Origin: Alligator mississippiensis
Lineage: Eukaryota; Chordata; Crocodylia; Alligatoridae
Direction of reading: 5' to 3'
DNA length: 64,000 bases
NCBI RefSeq assembly: GCF_030867095.1
Contig: NC_081828.1
Coordinates: forward strand, 207,396,978-207,460,977
Shown: positions 1-11,900 of the stretch, one piece after another
Layout of the letters: each line of letters opens with the position of its first letter
Numbering within the stretch: the stretch's first letter is position 1
Notes under the pieces: generated by a model
Database searches by the model: none
What the model was told of the DNA's origin: nothing
The model's input: the letters and a program-made list of their open reading frames with translations, nothing else
Position numbers and translations under genes: made by a program

Positions 1-2200
1 GACTGCTTAATCTGAGCACCTTAGTTCAATTAAGAACTGTAGGTTATTGGATGAAAATTATAGTTTTCATGCTTATCAGATACTATAAGAAGTATATTTT
101 AAAACCTTTTCCAAAAAGTCCACATTTGGATGGTTAAATAATATTTATAATCTCCTTCAGACAAATGGCCTGGGAAATCAATGTACTGGCAGTCACTGAC
201 CTATATTTCTACTCTATTTAAAGTAAGACATACATTTAGGATTTAATGATGCCAGTATGCAGACAGATGTCCAGACAGTGAGATTTTTCTCAAACTTCCC
301 CCTTTTTTTAGATTAATAAAGTGCTCTTTCAGTCCAGAAATCTATCTGTCTGTAGTACAAAACTACATACAATGAGAAGCCATTATTAAGCTGCAATTTA
401 CTCAAATGATAGCTGTAACTATCGTGGGCAGCTGGTGCTGGACACTATATTCTGATAGGATATGTTCCTGTGGGAAGAATGGAATAGATGGTCTAAATCC
501 CTAGCTGTAGCTTTGATTTGTTTTCACAAGATAAGAGGAAAATGGATCTTCCCATTAGTGGAAAATGTTAAATATTGGGCTAAAGAAGAGAAAACAATTT
601 GGCTTCTATCTCACAATTTAGAACCTGTCCTATACTTGGTAGGCATATTTGTATTACTAAACCAAAGAATAAGGGCCAAAATAAAAAACCGGTAGAATTC
701 CCATTTTACTTTACTATTGTACATTGTTTCATTTTATCTTTTTTTTTTTTCTGTATCATCATGTTGTGTGTTAATTTTATTCAGAATGGTAGGTGTAATC
801 TTATTGTATGCCTTTAACAAAAACATACATTTATATGATGTTATTATACATATTTCATTGTCCATTTTCTTGTGCTGTTTTAGCAAAAGCTGTAAATAAA
901 CTACTACTAGTCATGCTGGATGGAACCTGTTCATGGGTCTAGAAGGATTGTGAAATACAGTAGGCGTGGTGTACGTGGAGCGTATGGTAGCTGTAGGTAG
1001 CCGACCTAAAACAGGTGTTGGCTCAGACTCAGCCCTGCAGCAGTCTGTTTCCTATTCCCTGAGTGATCTGCACTAAATGCAGATGCTGTTTGAGACTGCG
1101 TGTTATGGGCACTTGGGGCATCATTTTGAAAGGGGAGGTTAAAGCTGTGGTGTGTAGTTTTCAGATGGAAGCCAAACTCCATTCTGGGTTTCCGGGAGGC
1201 AACACCAGTCTGCATTTACAAAGGATTTTGTTTGTTTTTCCCCAGTTAATTTCCTATTTTAAAGAGAAAAATACAAAATGTTATTTGTGGGAGACAGCAT
1301 TAACGTAGGCCATCAGAATTACCGCGCAGGTTGGTGGCTGCTTCAGCTAAACCCCTCCGTTTTGCACTTCCTAGCGTCCGACATGAATTGTACTGATGTC
1401 GGCCACCGTTCTCACGTATCCGTGTTACCGAACAGCCTCGCCTAGTCCCTACGAACGTCTCTACGTATGCTAGGCAAGCTCTCGGGCACCTGTCTCAGAA
1501 ACACGACCCCTCGCTGAGCTGAGGCGGGCAGCAGAGAGAGGCCCACGGAGCGTTGTCTCAGCCTCTGCTGGAGAAGGGCAAGGATTTTGCAAGGCGGTCT
1601 CCCCTACGGGGCCAGCCGTGCACTTGGGACGATGTCAGAAGAGAGGCGGCAAGTTCACAGCCATGCCCACGCGTTGGCTGGAGCTGCTGTATTGCTGCCA
1701 TCAGAGTCCTGCCAGCATGGGAGCGTTTCCCTCCCCTTACCTGGGTAGCCACGAACGACTCAGGCCTCTCGAGACTGGGGGGGTGCCATGGCGGCGAGCA
1801 GGGATCGCCCGCAGACACCGGCGTCCGCGTTGGCAGTGGGGGAGGCAAGCGGTGATGGCTCGAAGCCGGTGGCGGTCCCCTACGCGTCACCTATGTGGGG
1901 AGCAGTTGCGCATCTTAACCCCAATTAATAAATAGGGATTTATTATTTATTCTCTCACGCTAGGGGCCAGGACATGTCGTTAAAACTAACAAAACGAACT
2001 CCTTTTCCACACAGCACGTCGTGTGTGGAAACCAAGTTCAGTCCGGTGTAAAAATGGACTGGACAGATTCTCGGAGGGAACCTTGATCTCGGTGTTGTTA
2101 CTATCAGCCCCTCAAGCCAAGAAGCCCACAGGGCAATTCAAAACTTTAAATAAAAGTACGATTTTTAAAAAATTATAAAAAAAAAAGTAGCAGTAACACG
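1..2200. other. Upstream flank of RHEB, no proven gene
   Basis: AT-rich, apparently unique sequence to about 1300, then an increasingly CpG-rich stretch from about 1320 to 1900. The only reading frames are short and have no recognisable domain. The T-rich stretch at 700-905, which contains AATAAA at 895, resembles the tail of a 3' UTR, but nothing else supports a gene there. A small inverted motif (GTCCGACAT and ATGTCGG) lies at about 1376-1403. Confidence 0.6.
895..900 (+). terminator. Candidate polyadenylation signal AATAAA
   Basis: AATAAA follows about 200 bases of T- and A-rich sequence (700-895) of the kind common in vertebrate 3' UTR ends. It lies about 2 kb upstream of the RHEB promoter. 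If real, it would end a + strand gene lying before this window. No coding sequence for such a gene is visible, so this could be a chance hexamer. Confidence 0.2.
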
Positions 2201-2363
2201 CAGCGTGTGTGAGGGCCCCGCCATACGCGGGGGGAGGGGGACTCCGCACGTGCGCGGCTTGAACTGCGCCATGCTCGTAACGTGCCTCAGCGCGTGCGAA
2301 ACGGGGCGGGTCGCCACCGCGCCAACCGTCACAACCGCCCCAGCGCGCGCATGCGCAGCTCCA

Positions 2364-2505
2364 CCAATCCCCTCCCCTAGAGCCACGCCTCCCCGGTTTT
2401 GAACCGACCCAATGGTGGGAGCGGCCCCGCCTTCTCCCCCCCTCGCTCCTTCGCCCACCAATCCGCAGCGGGGGCTTCCTGCAGTCACGCAGCGGGCGGC
2501 CCAAT
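2364..2505 (+). promoter_or_regulatory. RHEB: Array of four CCAAT boxes
   Basis: CCAAT occurs in the same orientation at 2364-2368, 2409-2413, 2458-2462 and 2501-2505. The start-to-start spacings are 45, 49 and 43 bases. Regular same-strand CCAAT boxes are typical NF-Y sites. They lie about 350-490 bases upstream of the RHEB ATG. Confidence 0.6.
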
Positions 2506-2688
2506 GGGCGTCGAGGGGGGTGGGGCGCAGGTGAAGCTGGGAATGACGCAGCGACTTTTCCGCGCGGCGCCTGCGGCCGGCTTTGAACGGCGGATCTCCC
2601 CCCTCCCCCCCTTTCCCTTCCCCTCCCCCCGCCCCCGGCCCGGCTCGGCTCGGCTCGGGTCGTGACGCAGCGCGCGCGGGGGGGGGGG

Positions 2689-2698
2689 GTCACGTGAC
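2689..2698. promoter_or_regulatory. RHEB: GTCACGTGAC palindrome (CLEAR/E-box site)
   Basis: A perfect 10-base palindrome matches the consensus of the CLEAR element bound by TFEB, TFE3 and MITF. It also contains the CACGTG E-box bound by MYC/MAX and USF. It lies directly after a run of G and 154 bases before the start codon. Binding is inferred from the motif alone. Confidence 0.6.
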
Positions 2699-2742
2699 AG
2701 CGCCGCTGCCAGGCGCGCTCGCTCGGCCCCGCCGCCCGCTGC

Positions 2743-2817
2743 ATGTGTGAGGCGGCCGCCGCCGCCGCCGCCGGGGCCCCGCGCGCTCCCGCCGCTCCGC
2801 GCAGCCGCCGCCCGTGA
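2743..2817 (+). CDS. Upstream ORF in RHEB 5' leader, 24 codons
   Basis: An ATG at 2743 opens a 24-codon frame that ends in TGA at 2815-2817, 34 bases before the RHEB ATG and in a different frame. It starts M-C-E and then runs through the GCC repeat as poly-alanine followed by an Arg/Pro-rich end. The start context is weak (T at -3, T at +4). It matters only if transcription starts upstream of 2743, which cannot be decided here. It could lower RHEB translation by scanning interference. The peptide itself probably has no function. Confidence 0.3.
   Translation: MCEAAAAAAAGAPRAPAAPRSRRP
2752..2773 (+). repeat. (GCC)n trinucleotide repeat in RHEB 5' leader
   Basis: About six near-perfect GCC units lie 80-100 bases before the RHEB ATG. 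Such tracts are common in CpG-island leaders and can be length-polymorphic. Confidence 0.7.
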
Positions 2818-2851
2818 GGCGGGTCCGGGTCGGGGGCCGGGCGGGGACAAG

Positions 2852-2903
2852 ATGCCGCCGTCCAAGTCCCGCAAGATCGCCATCCTGGGCTACCGCAGCG
2901 TGG
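2852..2903 (+). CDS. RHEB: RHEB exon 1 (coding part)
   Basis: Encodes residues 1-17 plus the first base of Gly18. It starts at the ATG after GACAAG and ends before the GTGAGA donor at 2904. The P-loop is split between this exon and the next. Confidence 0.97.
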
Positions 2904-5900
2904 GTGAGACGGGCCGGGGGTTTCCTGCGGGGGAGGAGGAGGGGCAGGGTCACATCCAGCCCAGCTCGCCCCAGCCCCGCCGGCCTCCTTCTCCTCCTCC
3001 TCCTCCTGCTGCTGCCGCCAAATGTCCACGCGTGCCCCGAGAGAGGCACGGCTCCTCCCCGGCCCCCAGCGGGGCATCGGCCTCTCCCTGCGCGTAGCCG
3101 GGGTCCTCCCGGGGCAGGGGCGCTGGCAGGCCCCAGCCCCCCCCGCCACGCAGCCCTGAGGCGGGTTCGCCTGTACCCTTCGCCTCCTCGCACCTCGCGT
3201 TTTATTTTACCTTCTGGAAACGTCGCACCCAAGGGGGCCGAAATTTCCTTGTTGGCCCCGGGAAGAAGGTGGGATGCCCTTGAGCAGCCGGTGGGCAGAG
3301 GTCAGCAGTGGCATCGAAGCGCGAGGAATCGCACTGTATAGGAAACCCCATAATGCCGTTCATCAAATCGAATGCGAAAATCTAGATCTCTTGATTCGGA
3401 AACGATCCCTTTTATTAGGCCGAAAAAAGCGGTTTGAGGTTTTCTCGGCTCGTGCCGGGCGGGGGAGGGCCAGGGGGCAGGGAGGTTGTCCGTGAAGAGT
3501 GGAAAGATTGGGGAGATGAGGGGGTCAGGAGTTGTCTAAATTTCCCCCCATATCTCCTGACACAAGTAGAGGGCATCCACTGACGTGAAATAGGATAAAA
3601 AGGTGAAACCAAAGGAAATTATCTTTCTCACAGCGTGGAACTAGACTGTGAAACCGCTTTCTACCTGAGATCGATCTTCGCCAGGCTGCAAGGATTGCGA
3701 ATTCATAAGTGTAAGAGTATCCTGAGTTTTTTAACTTGGCGTTGGGGGCTTGCGCTGTCAAGCTGGTCTCGCCACTAGGGATTAGGAAGGCAGCCCGCTT
3801 TGGCAGGCGGCGAGGAATTATTCCATATCTGCCTCAAGGAAGGTAACATGGGCTCTTCCCAGCAGTGTTTGGTAGTGGACTTGATGGATATTGGATCAGA
3901 TTCATCCCGGTAATTTCTTTGTTTCTATGACTTGTTCTATTGACTAAACTTCCAGTTGATGGATGTCCTTCTCAGGACCTTTAGTTGTTTCAGTGGATGC
4001 CGTTGTCTTCATTTAAAGGCCCTGCATGCTAAAAAGTGAGTTATGAGGTTTGTCTTTGATTACAGATGGGGGTTTTTTTAATGCTATAGGCATACATCAC
4101 TTACCCTCCTACATGGTTGAGCATCCCAACCATTTGAGCAATTAGTACTGATGGGTTGGGTCTCAACTCTGTTCTCTGCATTTCTGTGCGCTGTTGGATC
4201 TGGCTTTCCTCCCAAGAAACTTAGCTGTCAGTGCCCTGGATCATGAGCATGAATAAGAGCGGACAGACAACCTCAGTGAGGATAGCAGGCACTCTTTTCG
4301 TTTGTTTCCCTCCATCTTTATCTGGCTTGAGAATTATCCATTGGCTCTCAGAAGAGCAAATTGAGGCAACTAATTATTGAAGATAGAGTAGCCCATATTT
4401 TCTAAGATCCCCACAGCATTGCTGAATCAGAAGACAAAATAGAGCCAAGTTGAGCCTTTTCTGAGTATGCCCATGGGGCAAGGGGCAGACAGAACAATTG
4501 CCCCAAACTAAGTTAGCCTAGAAGGGTATAGATCTAGTGTACCAATCGTGGCAAGCTACGCCTTAAACCAAAACGTGGAGATATTTTGGTTTGACTTAAC
4601 TAACATCAAAGTTGAAGTGGTCTAACTCTACTTTGTAGATAAAGCTGCTCGTTCTCCATAGATGTAAACAGGTGAATTAGAAACCAAGCATGTTCCCCCA
4701 AATGAGTCAGTTCTTCCCGGTGGAAAGAACCCAATTTCTTCATATTGTAATGGTCCAAATGATCCTGCTAACTGCACCTTGCCTTCATTTTTTTTGAGCA
4801 GGTAAAGAATCTTTGTCTCCTATGCAGTAATAGCACACAATGTTTGAATCTGTTAATCAAGTTTGGAAGTAAAATGTTTGAAAATGGTTACTTCTACTAT
4901 GTGAAATGACTGAATTTGAGTTCTGGATGCACTTCTCTGAGCCTCTGAGGATGACAGCCAGTTTATTGAAAAGTAGCAGGCATTGATCTGAAAATGTTTG
5001 TTCTAGGGATTATCTGATATGGACATATTTAAGTTTCTCATTGACAGAACAGTCATTTCAATGTGTTCACTTGGTGCAGCCTTGCAAGGTTGCTGTTCAC
5101 GGTTTCCTATAATGCTCTGTTGAGCCACTATATTTGGGGGCATCCTTTGGATTGAACTTTTAAAAGTTGTGAGCGGACAAATAGCTTGAGGTATGAACAG
5201 GAGTCCTGCTATCCTAGAAACTGGAACTTTGCTTTGGATCAGCAATCTGAAATACCCTTTCTGGGTTTGTAGTTCTGAGAGGGAATCTAATTAAATTGCA
5301 GTGACCTATATTTGTGTGTGTGGGAAAGGGTGAGTGTGGGGGGAGAAATGGGTTGTTTTGTGTTGTTTCCATGCTACATTCTTTTGTGTAACTTTAAGGC
5401 TTTGCACTATGCAGTATTTTTGGCTGAAGAAGTCCAGCCTCTGCAGTCTTATTGGATCCACAAGTCTAGGAACAGACAGGCAGTCATGACCAAGATGCGG
5501 AAAACCTGCATTGTAAGAAATTGGTTAGACTGCAGTGGTCTAGCACTGTTGTACTACTAGTAGGAGCTTGCATGCCGTATAGGCTTGGTAGAGCTAACCA
5601 AAAGCCTCCACATAAAATACTGGTTATGGGCAAAAGTAGTGCTACAGTTCCTCTCCTATCCTTGTAGTAGGCACAGCAATATGACTGTTCCCTGGTGAAC
5701 TGCAGTGGTCGTGACTGAACATGCTGAGAAATCCAACCGTTCCTTTTGAAGATGCCTGCATTGTTTAGTACTACAAATAGTATTACAGCTTTGCTTTTAC
5801 GTTCTTTCTGAAAGATAGCACTTTGGTTAGCCTGGACTCCCATAACAGCATGACTAGGTATCCTTCAGTACTAAAGTGAAATGAATTGGTTGTTTTTATT

Positions 5901-8900
5901 TCATATTAAGTTGCCAATGTGGCTGTCCCTGGGTGGGGAAAAACAAACCTATTGATGTTGTGGCTTGACTGCACAATGGGTGCTGCCTGTAGCACATCCA
6001 TGGATGACTGGTGCTGCCTTAGTCACGGGGGGCATGTGCCCCCCCCCCCCCTCCGACCAGTCCTGCCAACCGGGGGGGAGGGGTTTGCTGCCCAGGGGGG
6101 TTCCCCTGCAGGAGATCGCGCTGTCCAGAGAGGCGTGGGAGTGTCCCCTGCAGCCTATGCTGCAGTTGCTTCCAGGAGTGGCTGCCCATCACCTAAGTGG
6201 TGAGCACGCACCCCCTACGCATCGCCACTGAGCACATCAGAGCAATTTTGCAGGAACAGCTGAGAATCTGAAACTGGTATTTGGTGTTCATGATTTCTCC
6301 TGTGTTTTATACATATAGAAAATCTGCTAAGAATCAAACACATTTGAGGCCTGACTTGAACTTTCTTTACAGTGGACCTACACCCATCCAGCTGGAGTTC
6401 AGAGGTGTTGCTGGAATGCAAAATGGCTGCAGCCAACAGGAAACTGAAATGAGACTCAAATGTCACTTTTAATTGAGACTCTTGATTTTGATGGGCTTTA
6501 CCGCTTGGTGGTAAAACTTGCTGCATTGTACTTGTTAGCAGTAGCTGGGAGCACTAGAGGCAGCATGTTCAGCTGTAAGATCAAACCACAGTGAGGTTAT
6601 TTAAGGACACTGTGCCAGGATTAACTCTTGCTTTGCCTGCTTCTATTTCACAGTCACAACGCTTAAAGACTTTTTGCTTGAAGTTTTCTTTGTCTTGCAG
6701 TTGTGCTCACTCAGCCAAGAAATAAAATCTATGAAGGGAAAAGACCTTTTGATTTAAAATGTAGATCCTGCTATTGCTGTCTTCATAAAGATGAGCATCT
6801 CTGTTTTTAGATAGTGTGCGGATCTTGCAGATACAGGCTCTGTAAACGTTTCTGTGAAATTCAGTGACGTGGAAGCAACTAGTAACCTCTAGCTACTCCA
6901 ATGCAGCTAGTTAATTGAATTTGGAATAGTTAGAAGAGCAAATAAAGACTCCATGCTGTAATGCTTCAGAGCAATTCCCTGCAGCATTCCTTGCAGGTGA
7001 CATACAAGAATCTATTTTAAACATTGTTTGATAATTTAGCAAGTGCCCTACTTAGTTCTCTGGCTAGGGAGTGGCTGATCCTGATGATATAATTGGATCT
7101 GGGCATATGATGGTAGACAACTTTGCAGTGATAGTTAGTGGTTAGTGTTAGTGGTGGGTGGTTCAGAAGTTGGGTGACTTGTCATACAATTGGTTTTTAA
7201 ACTTCCATCCCTAGCTATGGCTGGAAGGGCTTCTCTGTTCAATGACTAATTGCTATGCCCCTTCCTGTGAAAGCATTCGGTTAGGCACAGGTGTGGAGCA
7301 GAGAAACTTGCCTGGAGCATGGCGGTAGATCAGGTGTTTGTTACTTAAGAGCATGTTTTTACATGTATGTCCACTTTTTTTTTTAAATTTGTTCTGTGCC
7401 ATATAGTAAAAGAGCATGTGTAACTGATGGCTCCCATCCATGCAGCATGAGTTTGGGGAATGTTGTATTGTTAGCTGGAGCCAGAGATTTGGGGGCGGGG
7501 GGGAGGACTTGTTACAGTTGTGCAGAATTTTTAACTTTCATGCAGTGTAGAAATCGGGGCTGTCCAACTTCTAAGTAGCTGGAGCTGCATGCCCTGTACT
7601 AGCAGGGGTTGCCCCAGTGGGTGTGCTATATGCCTTCCACTGCTGCATTGCATAGCTGGATGCCCACCCTTCCCCCTCCTTCCCCATCACCCATCCCCTA
7701 TCCCACTGCACCACATATCTGGATGCCTATGCTCACCTTAAGCTTTTTGCCCATGGGCTCCCCCAGCACTGTGGGTTGCGCCAGGTGGCACCATCCCACT
7801 ACCTGGGTTAGGGAAGAGGAAGCCAGAGGAAGAAGGGCCCCAGAGAAACAGCAGCCAGAACAGTGATTGGGGAGGGGTGGATGTCCAGGGGTTGCGATTT
7901 ACCCCTTTGTGCTGCCATTTGGAGAGCTCCGATATAGATAACGACATTTCCCATACTCCTGGAATAAAAACATTCAGGTCTCTTGCCTAAAAATCCAAGA
8001 CATAATAGCAATTAAATTTCCTCCTATAACAGCCCAAATAAGAGTTGACATGGAGGGTTTTTCGAATTTTTGGGAGGACTTGGCAGTTCTCTACTGTGCA
8101 TTAGAGAACCGAGTTTTTCATTGCTCTTAATGTCTGCACTGTCTGTATGTCTCACCAGGAAGCAACATAGTAAGGCAGGGGTCAGTAACCTATGGCACAC
8201 CTGCCGAGGGTGGTGCATGGCATGGTTTTTATTGGCATGCCGACTGCTTCCCGCCCCAAGGGGCGGGAAGAGTCATGCCTAGATGGAGCAGCACGTGGCT
8301 GCCTGGGAACAGTCTTGCACTGCTGCTGACCCATGCCGCTGACCCCAGCCAGGTAAGAGCCCCTGGCTCCAACCCTAGCCTGGCACCACCACCGGCCCTG
8401 GGCTAGGGGCCGTTGGTGCCCTGATGGCCCCTGGCCCAGCCCCGCGCTGTTGGCCACTGCAGATTCCAGCCCGCTGCCAGCACCAGGATGGAACTGGGGC
8501 TGTGGACCTGCACGGGCCCTGGCTCCATCCTGGCGCTGCAAACGGCCCCGGCCACATGCTGCCGGCGGGCCTGGTCCCAGCTGCCACCACTGGTGTGGCC
8601 GCCCACCCCAGCCTAGTGCTTCCACTGGGCCGGGGCTGTCGGCAGCACTGGGATGAGGCCGGGGCCTGGGCCCATTCCGGCGCTGCCGGCGGGCCCAGCC
8701 ACGTGCTGCCAGTACTGCTGCTACCGCCTGCCCCAGCTCCGCCCAGTGCTGCTGCTGGGCTGGGGCCATCAGCAGCAAGGGGATGGGGCCAGGGCCGTGG
8801 ACCTGCCCCAGCCCCATCCTGGCACTGCCAGTGGCTGTGGGCCGAGCCCCAGCCAGCACCACTGTCTCCCCCTGCCTCAGTCTAGCACTGCTGCTGGGCT

Positions 8901-11900
8901 GGGGCTGTTGGCAGTGCTGGGGTGGGGACGGGGCCTGCACAGGTCCCAGCCTCATCCTGGCACTGCTGACGGCCCCAGCACCAGCCACACGCTGCCAGCA
9001 GGCCCGGCCCCAGCCCTCACCACTGCTGCTGCCGGCCCCAGCCCAGTACTGCTGCCGGGCGGGAGCCATCAGCAGCATGGGGATGGAGATGGGGCTGTGG
9101 ACCTGCCTGGCCCCAGGCCTGCGCTGCCTCTGGGCCCACGGCCCCATCCCGGCCCCAGCCCTGCTTGGGCCCAGGCCTGGGCTTTATCCCCATCCCAGTG
9201 CCACCAATGGCCTCAACCTGCTATGTGCTTCTGCTCCTGCTATGTGTGTCCTGCTTGTACTCCTCCGCCCCCATTTTAGTTTTCTGATATTCCGGCACTC
9301 TGGCACTTTTCAAAGTAGATGTTGTGGTTTTTTCGGCACTCCAGCCAAAAAATGTTGCCTAGCCCTGTAGTAAGGCGTGTGGAAGTAATAATGTACTGGG
9401 CAAAAGCTGGTTATTTTTGTCTTAAAACGAGTGTAAAACATAGCATTTAGCGTGATGGAAGCACCGAACAAAGCATTGGTATTAGAGGTGGACCAGTATA
9501 TTGGTTGCATATCAAATCGGCACTTATAAAAGGAAAATTAACATTATTAGCAATCAGCTTTTTTTTGGCTGGTGCAGCTGATAATATCACTGATAACTGC
9601 TGCATTCTTGTGCAGTTGTAACGTGCACGCAGCCAGGAATGCAACCCGGCAACTTTGAGAGCAGTATCTGGCCGGTAAGTCAGTGGGAAGGATTGGGGGG
9701 GGGGGAGGACAGATTGGGGCCCCCATGGTGAGGGAGGGAGTGGGTCAGGGGCTGGGGCAGGTGCTGCTCAGTCAGGGTGGTGAGTGGGGCGGAGCTGCAG
9801 GCAGCTTGTCCAGAGTGGGGGGAACGACAGCCCCTGCCATTATATGCACCCCCGGGGGAGGCATGGGGGCATGTCTCCCAGATTTGTGTGCAGGGAAGGG
9901 GCAGGCTGTGGGCTCAGGCTAGGAGCTGTGACAGCTGGGCTGGGGTGCGCTCTGAGTGGGTGGGGGTGGAGCAGGTGGTGGCAGCGTTTGGGAGGGGGGG
10001 CTACAGGGAATTTTGGGGTGGCTGTAGCCCACCCCACAGCCCCACTCCCAGCACTGCCATCACCTTGCCCCCACCCGCCCTGAGCACAGCTCTGGCCTAG
10101 CCCCCCTGATGGGAAGTGGCTGGCACAGCCCCTGGCCCTGAGCCTGCAGTGGGCAACCTGCCCTCACCCTGCACACAAATTCAGGGGGCACATGATCCTC
10201 ATGCCTTCCCCAGGGGTGCATGCAGTGGCAGAGGTTGCTCCCCCATACTACCTGGATGGGCCACCCGTGGCTTGGTCCTGCTCCTGCTGGGGTTGCATTC
10301 ACCGTCCTGGCTGGGCAACACCTGCCCCACTCATTCCCTCACTGTGAGGGCCTCAGTCTGCCCCCCTCTTCCCCCCCTTCTCCCCACAAGCTTAACAGGC
10401 AGGGAGCTGCTCTCCCAAGACACCAGGTTGCATTCCTGTAAATCTGCTATTGGATCAGTATCGGCCGATTATGGCTGGTTAATAATTGGCCATCGTTATT
10501 GGCCAAAAACTCTATCGGTGCGCTCCCAATTGATATGTAGTGACTTTAGAGAGTTAATTGGTGTATGGTGTACCATACCGTTGTGCTTGTGAAAGCAGTA
10601 TAGATATGGCTAAGGTTCTTGGGCAAATCTCAGTTCCTCCATTTAAAACCAAGGCGAAAACTTACCCAAATTCTTACCCAGTTTCTGCTGCAGAGTGAAT
10701 CCTAATCTCTGCAATACTTAGATTCAGGTTTGAGACGCATTGCTTTCTTAGAGACTTCATTTATCACTGGAAACACTTTCATCAAATCACTGGAACATCC
10801 CAAAAGTACAGGGGCCAACCCACTGTGTGTACTGGTATTCAAAATCTGTCTGCCTCTCTACTTTGACTGCATGTGGAAGGAAGTGACTTAAGAGCAAAGT
10901 GGCTTTTTGACGAGTTCCTATGAAACCTAGAACTGGAAATCTTGCAGAACAGCACCAGCAGCAGTATTTTGCTCACTGCTGTTGAGGACTCCTGTCAAAC
11001 AGCATCCAACCAGTCGGCTTTCTGTGGTTTAATTTATATTTGTTGAAGGTACCAAAACTTGAAAGCCAAACTGCTGTTGTTCTTTTGCCTGTTACATTGA
11101 GGCTGTGGACACACGTAACATTTGAAGTGCTCCAAAAAGGGAGTGTCTATACATTTATGCTGTCTTTAGTACCACAAAAATGGTATATTTGGTGTACCTG
11201 CAGTGGCAGAGGGGGCTGTATAGTGGCATCAGCCAAAGTAGCCCTCTGCCATGCTCTGATGCCCCAATAGCTGATGCAGCCCCTTCTCTCACCACAAGCA
11301 GTTAGAAGCTGCCATATACTATGTAGTGATACAAATGAATGTGTGTCTATAACCTATTCCAGTCATAGTTGAAGTGTTGTACTGAGATATGAACCGTTTG
11401 TGTCATTCTGTAGCCTCCATAGCAATCAGCCTTTTTTGGAATAAAAGAGCATAGATGAATTTGGCTATTAACCACTAACACTATTTAGCAATATTTGCAT
11501 GGTAATGTAGTGAGGCGCATCTGGTTAGTTGCAACAGCTTCTTGTCCTGCGTTATGAAAATACTATTCAGATATCAGATGTCATAAAAACGTATTTGTCT
11601 GGGCTCTTGAAGCAGCTGTGATAAACAATGGAAAGTTGGTTAGTTGCACAAAAGTAAACTAGCAAAACCCTTTACATTGGTTTGCATTGCTTCAAAAGGA
11701 ATAGATTTTACCTTGAGGCTTGATCCTGCTATTTGAGGAGACCTGTGTGTCCTGTCTGAGCATGAAAGCTATTCCAAAATAAAGTAGGATTTGAATTTAA
11801 ACAGAAACATGCATTTTTAATTAACTCCTGTAAACAAACTGCATGTCTTGGAAAACTAATGGCTATGCTTGCTTTGAGTTAACACTTGTGGAAATGCATC

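Larger units (their letters stand above)
2200..2950 (+). promoter_or_regulatory. RHEB: CpG-island promoter of RHEB
   Basis: Very GC- and CpG-rich sequence surrounds exon 1 and there is no TATA box. It contains an NRF1-like motif (GCGCATGCGC, about 2347-2356), four CCAAT boxes, two TGACGCAG (CRE/AP1-like) motifs near 2543 and 2662, and a perfect GTCACGTGAC palindrome at 2689-2698. This is the architecture of a broadly expressed TATA-less promoter. The transcription start cannot be read from sequence but should lie somewhere between about 2640 and 2800. Confidence 0.85.

Noticed and set aside
2112..3149. Long minus-strand reading frame (345 codons) over the RHEB promoter
   Set aside because: It runs through the CpG island and is Gly/Arg/Pro/Ala-rich with no domain. 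It is a result of low stop-codon frequency in GC-rich DNA.
8182..9147. 321-codon minus-strand frame
   Set aside because: It lies wholly inside the hAT element and follows its tandem repeat; composition artefact.
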